Notes under the pieces: generated by a model
Told to the model about the DNA's origin: nothing
Database searches by the model: none
Seen by the model: the letters and a program-made list of their open reading frames with translations, nothing else
In this document: in pieces, positions 1 through 12,200 of the stretch
Numbering within the stretch: position 1 is the stretch's first letter
Layout of the letters: each line of letters starts with the position of its first letter
Program-made: the position numbers and the translations under genes
Origin: Siderastrea radians
Lineage: Eukaryota; Cnidaria; Anthozoa; Scleractinia; Rhizangiidae
Length of the DNA stretch: 64,000 nucleotides
NCBI GenBank assembly: GCA_964017195.1
Contig: OZ024896.1
Span: forward strand, 34,740,807 to 34,804,806
Reading direction: 5' to 3'

Positions 1-216
1 ATGAGAATAGAGGAAACAAAGATGAAATGTTTAATGTCTAAGCAAATGTTCCCCACAAGAAACAAACCAAATATATGGAGAACTATGAGGACAAGATGAG
101 TGTTGATATTGGGGTTTTAAGGGTTAGGGTGTGCACATCATGTCCTGAGATTGAACTGTATGTTATAAAGTTGGACACACTCTCCCGTCCACTCCCCTCC
201 CCTCCCCCATGAGTAC

Positions 217-3200
217 CTCTTCATCACTGTCATCATCTGAGTCAGCTGGCTCGGATTGCTTCCTCTTCTCCTGAAAAAGAACATTAATTTTTATAACACG
301 TCAATCTGCAACGTCTTTCTAGGGGCCAGTAAGATCAACTCCTTTTACCAGAAATCAGTATAATTTATATAGTTTGAACAACCACACCTGAAAAAGCTCA
401 CAAAATGAGAATTGAGGTGAGAAAATTTTCAGAGCTTTCATTATGGGTCAGCTAGTCTCAATTTCTCAGTTAAATTGGCATGTTCATTGCAGTTCATGTT
501 CTATCAGATATGGCATATATAGCCATAGCTTTAGGTGAGAAATAGGACCCTTCTTTAATTTAGGGGTGGTTTGCTCACCCTTTCTCGCCACATACTAAAT
601 CCAGGAACATAAAAAAACCTGAAAGACCTTAATAAATACCAACTATGTGCTAACAGCAAACTGGCATGTTCTCTGCTGACCCTGGTACTGCACAACCCTT
701 TCACCAATGAAAGCCAATACAAATGACACCCAGGGAAAGGAGGCAGACAATACTCCTCCTGACTGGGAAACAAGGCCATGAAGTGTGAGGGAGAGTATAC
801 AGTTATATTTTGATGTTTTGGTCTGGGATGAGATGAGGGTTATTGCTCCTTTGTCTGAAAAAGGATAGTGATTTTGAGGTTAAATTAGGGTTTCCAGTTC
901 TAGGGGGCACAAGTACCCCTAAAAAAATTAATTGCAAGGTGTACCCCTCCCAACACCAAAGGTGCATACATCAGTTGCTAGAGTGGCCAGAGAAAATAAT
1001 GAAGGTGACTTAGATGCTTAATAAGTTGTAAGAAGGAAAAATAAAAATCAAATGTTTTTATAGCACATTTTAAAACCGCCCATTTACTTTTCAAAACACC
1101 CAGCATGCTAACCACTTACTTTTATCACTTCTACCTGCACCCCCGTCCTAACCCTTAGGCACTTAAAACCCAGTCTCTGCAGTAACGTAGTGACAAGGAA
1201 CATTACCACCCCCCCCCCCACCGCCCTTCCCACTCCTGAATAGGCTGCTAGTCCATTGCAGGGATCAGTACCCCCAGCATAAATTTTATGAGTGAAATAT
1301 ATAAAATATCCTAATTTATGTGAACTGCAGATCAAAACTTTAACACATGGAATATCCTCACAGTTCTATGTGCAACCTATTAGCAGTTGCAAAAAGAAAG
1401 CCTGAAAAAGATCGGTCTGAATGGGTTTGAATCCCTGAACACTGCAATTACTGGTGCAGCGCTCTACCAACTGAACTATCAAGCCAACTAAGAGACAGCT
1501 CCCAGATGGCTTGTCAGCTCACTTGGCACAGCACTGCACCAGAAATATCAGGGTTATCGGTTCGAATCCTGTTCAAGCCTCATTTTTTTTCTGTCTTTCA
1601 TTTAACAGCTGCTTAAGTTACAAGCAGGTTTAGATGATGCCAAGTCATGTATCACAGCACTCATCCATTTTCACCATGAAGCAAACATTTTGTTCAAAAA
1701 CCTGACAAAGCAATTCAGCTGAAAAATTTGATAAAACAATTATTCAACTTGCAATTGTTAGATATGAGGTGATCATAACCAATCAGTTATTTATTACCCA
1801 TATCCAAATTCTCCCAACCAGTGCCATAAGAGATATATAGAAAACGGTAAGGAGAATAAGCATATTGAAATTGGGGCCTAATTAACCCGATACCAGTCGT
1901 ATCCTCTGGTCAGGAGCAAACCATCAGAAGAGACGGCTAAAATTCAGGCCAAAATGTCGGGCTAATGCAACAACTCTTTATAAGGAAATTGCAGCAAAGG
2001 CTGGCATTAATTATAGCTATTTAGTGAAGCCCAGTTTTCATTCAGAATGCAAGTGGTCAAAATGGCTGGAAATTGAGCCTTGTGCTCAGTTTCCGCAACA
2101 TTACTTAAGAAATTCTCCTAATTTGTAAGTGTAATTTCTCATTCGGTGAGTGGCTAGCTGCATTTTCACAGATGATTTCCATAGTTCATTCAATTTCACT
2201 GTGTAGGATCTGAGGAATAAAAAGAGAACTGCTCAAAGTAGTCTTGTGGGAGAAATACAAGATCAAAACAGTACTATCCTTGCTAAATCTAAATATTCTT
2301 CTTTATTTACAAACAGGGATATCTTATAGCAGCTGACTAATAGCAAAGAAGAGTATTTGAGTTAAAAATAACTCATCAAAGCTTTGATAACAGTGTGATC
2401 AAAAGTGACTTTTAAGGAAATAAATAACTAACAATAATTAATTAAAAGGTTTGATAAGTAAGAACACAGAACTAAGAGTTAACTACACTATTTGAAAACA
2501 AGTACTAAAGCAAATAACTATACCTGACAGTAATTCAATAGAATGTTACTCTAAGAAATTCGACTTTTCTGTATATCCATTTGCAAAGATATTACAAACT
2601 GTGACCTCAAAGTGTTGTCTTATCTAATAAATTTCTTGACTGAAACTCTGATTTGAAAAGCTGAAAAAACCTACTGCACCTACTGCAAGCTAGTAAATTT
2701 AAGATTTTAAGGCCAAATTTCTATTTATCTCAGTTTTTTCACCAAGCCCTTCAAATGTAAAGCCCTTGGTTAGGAAATTAATACCAAAAGAGAAGAAAAT
2801 CAATAACCAAGAGATTTTTATCACCTTGGCGTCGGGTACATTAATTACCATGATACACTAAGTTGTGTCATTACAAATAAAGTTCTCAAGTAAACACTAT
2901 CGAATTTCCAATCTATGAAATGAAAATTTTTGCATCTTTAATTTTCACAGGCCAAGGACATAGAAGGACAAAAATGCTTGTTAAACCTGAACCTACAATA
3001 ATTATTCTGTCCTCACTAAACACAACATTTGCAGGTAGAGCAGTGACCAGAGGGCAAAATGTTTACACAGTCCGCTGACCACTTAACTACCTCTTCCAAC
3101 TCCTGTTTGCTCTCTCCCTTGTTCGTTCTGATAGTTTCTTTGATGAACTCAATCACATATTGCCCTGGTAATGCATTACTTAAGTTAAACTGAGAGTGGG

Positions 3201-6200
3201 TTTCCAGGGCATCATACAGTTTTAATGTCAGCAAAAACATTGGTGTCTGACAAGGGTCAGGTCCTGGATCACGTGATGCACGTTCAATAGCATCATCTGG
3301 AACACTGGGGATAGTACTTGTTTGCAGTGATTCCCGAATTTTTTCAATCTTTGCTCTCTCCTCCAAAGTTAAAATCTCCTTAAAGTGCTTCTGCATTGCA
3401 ACACCTACCACCTTTAGTTGACCACTGACCCAACACAATATTGGTCCCCCAGAAGTACCAGAGTTGAGTGAACAATTAAGTACTATCATTGTGTGACCTG
3501 AATATGTTTTCTTCGAACCGGAAACATGACCATTCACAAAAAGAGCTCTTTCATCTGTATGACTCATGGGATAACCAAAAGAAAAAATTTGCATCCCTGG
3601 TAACAGTGGTTGGTTAGACATCTGCATTGGGAAAATTCCATTTTGCTTCAAGTTTAGCTTTTGGCAATAAAGAAGTGCTAAATCTTTACCTGCATCATAG
3701 TAAATGACCTTACAAGGAAGCTCTCCAATAGCTTCATTGGAAATATAAATTTCCTTAGTTTCATCACACAATGCATCTTCAATGACATGCTTATTGGTAA
3801 TTATAAAGTGATCATGAACGATGAAGCCAGAACCATGTTCAATTTCAACTTTCTTAGTGGCTTCAGCATACTTTCTTTCAATTTCGGCCCTTTGCTCATC
3901 AGCCGATCTATTCTTTTTTTTAGATTCAGGATCTTTCTCATCTAGGTACCTATCACGAAGTTTTTTCTCATCAAACTGATCAATTGCATTTTTAATTTCA
4001 AAAATGTCATAAGTTTGTTGAGTCTTTGGAATCCCACTTTCCTCTTCTTTGGTGGGGAAGATGTCTGTATCTCCTGGTCTCCTAAGAATAGTGCCTGCAA
4101 AACAATCTCTCACTCGATGCTCTGCCTCATTCAATGAATATTCTAGTAGCCTGCTCTTGGCTCGCTCATACTCCTTTGTGACAGCATCCCTCTGCATTTT
4201 AGCTGCCTTCTCTGGTTCGGTCACATCAGAGGGATCAGGGCACTTGAGCCTCTTTCTTGTTACGTTCCTTTCATTTTCATCAAAATAAAGAAGTCTTCTG
4301 TGAATATCAAAGATATCATAAGTTTTGTTGCTGCATGGCTCCTTGGTTTCATCCTCTTCAGCAGGAAATATCACCTTTTCCTTTGGCAAGGCATCCACAA
4401 AGCAATCTCTCACCCCCTTCTCTGCCTTACTATGTGAATATCTATAAGATGTAGCTTTCTCATATTCTTGTTTCACACGAAAATTGTTTGCTTCAATTGA
4501 CTTCCTCAGTTCATCAGATCCAGGTCCTTCATCTGGGTATTTCTGAAGAAGCTTTCTTTTATCTAATTGTTGAAGTGCTTCATGGATATCAAAAATGTTG
4601 TAAGTTTGATCAACTTTACCGCTGTCATCTCTTTTAATGGGAAGTATAGGTGTACCATCCAGTACATAGAATTTAAAAGAATTACGATCACCATAACCAT
4701 AACAATTCTTCACTCGTAACTCTGCTTCATCTCGAGAATATTCTTTTATCACTTTGTCAGTAGTGGAGGTGGCTTCTTTAAACTCTCTTTCAACATCATC
4801 CCTTTCTGCAGTGTGTTTCTTCCACCAAAATTTATCTTCTGGATGAAACCCATATCTTGGTTCAAGATATAAACGTCTTTCTTCCTCACTACGTGCAAAG
4901 TAAACAGCACATGCAGAACACTTAAATTGAAAAAAACTTTTTTCATTCCAATGAACAACAGCATCGTGAATATCAACAATATTGTAGGGTTCACTTGGAT
5001 CACGCTTTAGTTGAACAAGCAGAGAATCCCCAGCAAAGCTCCCAGCAAAGCAATCCCGCACTCGGCGCTGTGCAACAAGCCAGGAATATTGGATTCGTGC
5101 ATCTGGGTTAGCAGTGGCCTCCTGGCACTCTCTTTCAACATCAGCTCTTCGCTTATCAATCAACTCTTTCAATTCATCAGTCCCCTTTGGGCACCTTTCG
5201 ACATAAGGCATTTCATCAAAGTTAACAAGTGCCTCGTGGATTTCAATAATGTCAAATATTTTCTCTCTGTGTGGATTTCCGTCTTCGTCCCATTCCGTGG
5301 GAAGCATGAGATGACACAAACGATCATTCAGTAACCGTGGATTCGTCGGCAATAAATACATCCAATCAGGTGTTGGAACATAGCCTGCATAGCATTTATC
5401 TAATTTCTCCAAAGCTGTGATCCAATCATCTTTCGGTAAGTTTTCTGGTCTTCCGTAAATCTTGACCTTCACACAAGCATCCAAAGCCTTTCTTCCCTCA
5501 TCGCCAAGCAGATCACCGTTAACGTACATGACTAATTTTAAAAGGTTTACATCGATTCTACATTTGTACAGTCCGACCTTTTACTGCCGCAAGTGTGGCT
5601 GAAAACGTCTCTGATCACTACGACCTGTGTTTTTCCAGTATTCTGTTTTAGGTCATTACGAACCATACCATCAGTGAAAGAAGAAAAAAAACACCGCGAA
5701 GAAGGAGCAAAACTCTCCTGTATGCTTCCTCTTCGTTCGAACGCAAAAATGGTGCAATACCCAGGTAACCAGGCCAATGAACAGGGTGCACTTCCGGTTA
5801 ACTGAGAGACCGGGAAAATATTCGCACTAAAAGGTATAGACATTCTTCCTCGCATTATTTCACGATGCTGCTTAAAGCATAATTCGCCCCCATGTTACAA
5901 TCTGCTTGTGTGGGGTAAGCGAGCACTTTTTCAGGTAAAAAACTTCAAGAAAGTTCTTACAAACTTCATAAATTAATAAAATGACATGAACTGTAAGCAT
6001 TGGTGACGTAAATAAACATTTCTTTAAAGTTGGCTCTACTATACTAAGCACTGAAATTCTCTGTTCTTTAAAACACAATATTTATTTAATCCTATCTTTC
6101 ATTAATTTGTGAATTTAGGATTTTACCGCTGGGGTGCTGTTTCATCCTAATGTCTTCATAGGACCCAGTCAACTTCTTTCAAGGCTGTGTTTACATTACA

Positions 6201-9200
6201 CCATTAGGTATCAATATGGTGTGAAATCAACCACACTTGAAACGGTTCATGAGACACTAGAACTGAGGCTAAGAGCTTTCATATTTAGGGGTTGATTCAT
6301 CCAAGAACATAGAAAAACCTGGAACACCCTTAAAACATAAATGCTAACAGCAAACTGCTATGTTCTCTGCTGACCCTGGTACTGCACAACCCTTTCACCA
6401 ATGAAAGCGGGTACAAATGACACCCAGGGAAAGCAGGCGGGTTGCTTTAGCTTTAATCATTCCCCTCCTGACTGGGAAGCAAGACTGTGAAGTGTAGAGA
6501 AGGGAGTAATGGTGGAGGAGGGATTTCTCCACTAGATGAACCATTTCAGTCAATCTCAAATGGAGTATACAGTTATAATTGCTGTTTTGGTCTGAAATGA
6601 GGAGAGGGTTCGATTCTGAAAAAGGAGAAAGATTTTGAGGTTATGCTAGCTTTCCAGTTCTAGGGGGCACAAGTACCCCTACCACAATAACAATTGCAAG
6701 GCATGTCCCCCCCCCTCCAACACAAAGCGTATGTGCATCTGTCACTACAATAGCAAGAGAAAATAATGCAGATAAATTACATGGTTACGTTGTAAGAAAG
6801 AAAATACAATTTTATTGCACATCTGCAAATTGTCCAGTATGCTCACTACTGGACCACTGCTATTACTTTTACCATGTCCACCCCCACCTCTAGGAGTTTA
6901 AACCCAGCTTTTGTAGTATGAAGTGACAAGGATCATTACTAACCCTTCCCCCTCACCTGAATGAGCTGCTAGTCCACTTCAGGGTTCAGTACTCCCAGCA
7001 TAAATTTTAGGAGTGAAATTATATAATATCATATACAGATGAAGGATTTAACAAATGGAAGACCCTTACAGTTACATGTATGTTTGCAACATTTTAGCAG
7101 TTACAAGAAAAACAAAACTGAAAAAAAGAGGATTGAGTGGGATTTACGCCCACAAAACTGCGACAACTTGTGCAGTGCTCTACCAACTAAGCTATCAAGC
7201 CAACGAAGAGATACAAGTAGCTCCAGCTGTAGGCTTGATGGCTCACCAATGATGACTGCCCTAGCAAACTATAAGAGAAAAAGCAAGTCAACACAGATAC
7301 CATCATTGGTACGTTTTTCTTTATTCACAAACAGCTATATCATAAAGCAGCTGACAATTCAAAAAGAAAAATATTTCAACAGATTAAAGTTATTCATCAA
7401 ATGACAAAGCTTTGCAATAAAAATGCAATTTAATTACACTAAGTACCGGTAACTAAAACATTTGGACAAAAAATATCAGTACACACTTGCTAACTTTGAG
7501 AAAGAATGTATACCTAAGAGTTATAAAAACCAGGCTATTTCAAAACAACTAATCTAGCCACTTTAAATCAAATCATTCAAATCATACTCTAAGCTTCTTT
7601 AATGATTCTCCAAATCTATTTGCAAGGTTATAAATACTGCCATCCCAAGACATCAATTGCCTTGTTTAAATATAACTTATTGATTTTAAGTATAAATTTA
7701 AAGCTCAATGCACAGTTCAACAATGTAAAGTATTAAACATGTTCAGTTGGCTTCTTATAGCCATTAACGTCCTGCAGTAAGCAGTCCAGGTGACTCAGAT
7801 ATTTCACCTGTCCTGATTCACTTATGATGAGCATGAAAAGTTTCATAATATAGACAAGAGTGTTTTAGTGGAAAATACACCACTCGTAAAGTTTATATGA
7901 AACTTTTCCATATCCTCACCAATGAGCATAAATGATGTCATTTCCAGCTTTTACACTGTTTTTTGTGCAAAAATAGTCTGAAAAGAAAATTACAAAGCGG
8001 CTTGAAAATGTCAATAATTGGAAAATACAATTATTGTATTTTCCCATGGTAAAAAAACAATTTTTTACCACTCGAAAATACCGGTAAAATTCATATCTTT
8101 GTGTCCCTGTGTATATCCTCTATATAACAAAAAATTACCACTGAAAACTCTTTGAACATTTCTCCTGAGAGAAATGGAAACTGCAATGAACATACTGCTC
8201 AAATCAAAGCTTGATCGAACTTCAAGAATACATTCACGTACCAAAAACTAGAACCACCCTGAAACAGGACCACATGCAAGTGCTGATCAACAGCTTTCAT
8301 TTCAATGACGACACATTTTTAGGAGTGTAATCCAAGACTCCAAACATAACCACAGATTACAAGACTGAAGGTATAAAACTGCAAGGGTAACCCTTCAGTT
8401 GTTTTAACATACTGATAGCCTGTAGGATGGACAACAGGTTGACAGCCTGTCAAAAATGTTCAAACTAAGACCACTGACTCCTAAATGACTCCTAATTTTC
8501 AGTATTGTAAAAATACAAAAGTTACTCTAATCCCTTATATTTTTGTAGGGTTTATAAGTTTCCTTCACAATCTTGCAAAAATTGGCCGGTTAAATTGCTA
8601 CATTAGCTCTACTTCAGCACATAGACTACTGAGCTACCTAATATGCACGTAAAAACATTTAGTTCCACAAAGTAGAAAGAATAATAATTATTCTTGGATT
8701 TCAAAGCCAAATTGCAACTTCACTTAGGTTTTAATCTAGCCAAACAAATACAAGGGTGCCCTGTTAAAAAAATGAAAAATCAAAGGCATTAGGGTAACTC
8801 AACCAACAGTAATTATTATTTTAGTCTCACTGAAAACAACATTTGGAAGCAGAGAGGTGACCAGATGGTAGAACATTTTCATGACTCTCGGACCACTTAA
8901 TTACCTCAACCAACTCCTCTTTGCCCTTTCCCTTGTTCTTGTTGGTAGTTTCTTTGATGAACTCAATCACACAATGCCCTGGTAATGCATTACTTAAATT
9001 AAACTGAGAGTGGGTTTCCAGGGCATCATACAGTTTTAATGTTAACAAAAACATTGGCGTCTGGCAAAGATGATCAGGACTTAACAGTCTTCGTTTATCA
9101 GAATCTGACGTAAGTTTTATATCATCATCTGAAACACTAGTGATAGAACTGGTTTGCAATGATTCCCGAATTTTTTCAATTTTTCTCCTCTCCTCCAAAG

Positions 9201-12200
9201 TTAAAATCTCTTTGAAGTGTTTCTGTGTTGCAACACCCACTACCTTGAGTTGACCATTTACCCAGTACAGTACTGGGCCACCAGAATTCCCTGGGTTAAG
9301 GGGACAATTCAAAACTGCCATTGTATGACCTAATAAGCATAATTCACTGTAAATTTCCTCAGAACCAGAAACATAGCCATTCACAAAAATTGCTTCTTTG
9401 CCTTTATGACTCATAGGATATCCAAAAGAGAAAATTTGCATCCCTGGTAACAGGGGTTGGTCAGACAACTGCAATGGGCACACTCCATTTTGCTTAAGGT
9501 TAAGGTCTTTGAAATAAAGCAGTGCTAAATCTTTAAGCCCATCATCCTCAATGACCTCACAGTATGAGTTCAACTTACCAATGGCTGCATTAGAAATACC
9601 GATCTTCTTATTTTTGTCATTTGCTACATGTACAATGACATGCTTATTTGTGACTATAAATTAAGTGGTCATGAATAATAAACCCAGAACCATGATCAAT
9701 TTCCATTTCCTTTGTAGCTTTGGCATACTCTGCTTTAATTTCAGCTCTTTCCTTAACAGCTAATTTATTCCTGTATTTAGAGTCAGGATCTTTCTCATCT
9801 AAGTACCTATCACGCAGCTTAATTTTGGTATCAAAATAATCAATTGCATTCTGTATTTCAAAAATGTCATAAGTTTGTTGGGTTTTTGGAATCTCACTTT
9901 TCTTTTCTTTGGAGGAAAAGATGTCTGTATCCCCTGGTGTCCTGAGAACAGTGACAGCATCCCTCTGCACTTTAGCTGCCTTCTCTGGTTTGGTCAGATC
10001 AGTGCACTTCAGTATCTTTCTTGTTTCGTTCCTTTCAGTTTCATCAAAATAAAGAAGTCTTCTGTGAATATCAAAGATGTCATAAGTTTTGTTGCTGCAT
10101 GGCCCGTTGGTTTCATCCTCTTCAGCAGGAAATATCACCTTTTTCTTTGGCAAGGCATCCACAAAGCAATCTCTCACCCTCTTCTCTGCCTCACTATGAG
10201 AACATCTGCACAATCCGAATGTAGCTTTCTCATATTCTTGTTTCATACATAAATTGTTTTCTTCAATTGATTTAGTCAGTTCAACAGATCCAGGTCCTTC
10301 ATCTGGGTATTTCTGAAGAAGCTTTTTTTCATCCAGTTGTTGAAGTGCTTCATGAATATCAAAAATGTTATGAGTTTGATCAACTTTACCACTGTTGCCT
10401 CTTTTATTGGGAAGTACAGGTGTATCTAGCCGTGCTTGATAATCAAAGAAATTATCATAACAATTCTTCACTCGTTGCTCAGCTTCATCTCGAGAATATT
10501 CTTTTATCACTTTTTAGTTGTGGAGATGGCTTCTTTTAACTCTCTTTCAACATCATCCCTTTCTGCAGTGTGTTTCTTCCACCATTTATTATTATGTGCA
10601 TCATAATCACCAATGAGAGATGCAAAAAAGCTTTTTTCATTCCAGTGAACAACAGCATCATGAATATCAACAATATTGTAAGGTTCATTTGGATCACGCT
10701 TTGGTTGAAGAAGCCCAGCATCCCCAGCAAAGCAGTCCCGCACTCGGCGCTGTGCAACAAGCCAGGAATATTGGATTCATGCATCTGGGTTAGCTTTGGC
10801 CTCCTGGCACTCTCTTTCAACATCAGCTCTTCTCCTGTCAATCAACTCTTTCAATTCATCAGACCCGGGTCCTGCCTTTGGGTATTTTTCAACATAAGGC
10901 ATTTTATCACAGTCAACAAGTGCATCACGGATTTCAATAATGTCACATATTTTCTCTCTGTCTGGCTGCCCATATTCATCCCATTCAGTGGGAAGCATGA
11001 GATACTGCAAGAGTTCATGCGGTAACCATGTTCCACGTCCCCACAATAAACCTGGAGGCGAGCCTGCATAACATTTATCTAATTTCTCCCAAGCTTCCTT
11101 CCAATGATATTTCTTTATGTTTTCTGGTTGTCTTCCGTATATACTGACCTTCACACAAGCATCCAGAGCCTTTCTTCCCTCGTCACCTAACACATCGCAG
11201 TTTGTGTGCATGACTCTGTTTACCACCGATTCTACTTTCGTACACGCCTGACCTTTTGCTGCAGTGAAGTGTGGCTGAATAGATCTTTAACCGTTTTGAT
11301 CGATGTTGTTACAGTATTCTGTTTAAGATCATCATAAGATCATATTAAATGGACTAATATCTTGACGGAAACAAGGAAACAAGACTACGACGGCCACTAC
11401 GAGAACCTACAGCTTGGTAACCACGCGTTGAAAGGCACTCTCTGAAGGGCGGTTGTGCCGACGGTTGTGCCTAAATGGACAGCCGAGCAGTCCTAGGACC
11501 GAGAATCCGAGCCGAGCGTTTGTCGGAATAGTCTCGTCAATTCCAATATGGCGGTCGATTTCTTTGACAAAGTGGACTTTCAGGATATGGCTCTATGAAA
11601 ATGAAAAGTATATTTTCATTTAGCCTGCACGATCGGAACGTACTGGATGAAGTCTGATTACGAACATCAAGCCTCTAAGCTGACTATGGAATTTGTATCC
11701 AATGAATTCGAAAATATACGCGCACTTAGGTATTTTTAATTTTATGATGCAGATAACAACTTAACCGTTAAAGTTATTTTCTTTTTCCTGTAAGAAGAAT
11801 GATCCATTTCTTGTGGGGATTCAAATGACTAATCCGGACGTCTTGTCCTTCTGGCCGGTAGGATCTTGTTTTGTTTTGAAAAACCTACCGCTCAGAAGAA
11901 CAGTATATTTCAACCAGTTGACTGCTGATAAAGTTACAGCTTGGTTGGAACACAGTTTTGTTTATTCCTCTTTAGACTAGCACTAAATGTTTTGAATTTC
12001 TGGACATAAATATTTTTAGGTTTTTACATCTTGTCCTTCTGGCCGGTAGGATCTTGTTTTGTTTTGAAAAATCCAACCGCCCAGAAGGACAGCCTCTGTA
12101 TTTCAAGCAGTTGGCTCCAGATGAAGTCACAGCTTGGTTGGAAACACACTGTTGTTTATTTCTCTTTAGACTAGCACTATTTTGGAATTTCTGGTCATGA

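Larger units (their letters stand above)
271..3015. other. CWC27 intron, 3' flank of protease gene 1A
   Basis: No gene seen. The block near 540-780 (Ctgctgaccctggtactgc and flanks) recurs near 6.3, 32.5, 38.3 and 58.8 kb and marks the old 5.7-kb duplication. Two tRNA-like sequences (1413-1579) are listed separately. A C-run lies near 1208-1222. The remainder is AT-rich and conserved in units B and C. Confidence 0.6.
5530..8826. other. Spacer between protease 1A and pseudogene 2A
   Basis: The first ~330 bp are the 5' flank of gene 1A and are almost identical in unit B (37452-37800). They include an ETS-like ACTTCCGG at about 5789 and may hold the promoter, which is inference. Then comes the second copy of the marker block (about 6240-6500), a tRNA-like repeat, and a small hairpin element at 7822-7930. 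No coding gene is supported. Confidence 0.5.

Noticed and set aside
5547..5855. Frames on both strands upstream of protease 1A
   Set aside because: Conserved only as much as the flanking DNA; more likely 5' UTR or promoter.
3016..11226. Treating genes 1 and 2 as one long spliced gene
   Set aside because: Each has its own N-terminal start, full repeat set, protease domain and tail, and the spacing equals the duplication period.
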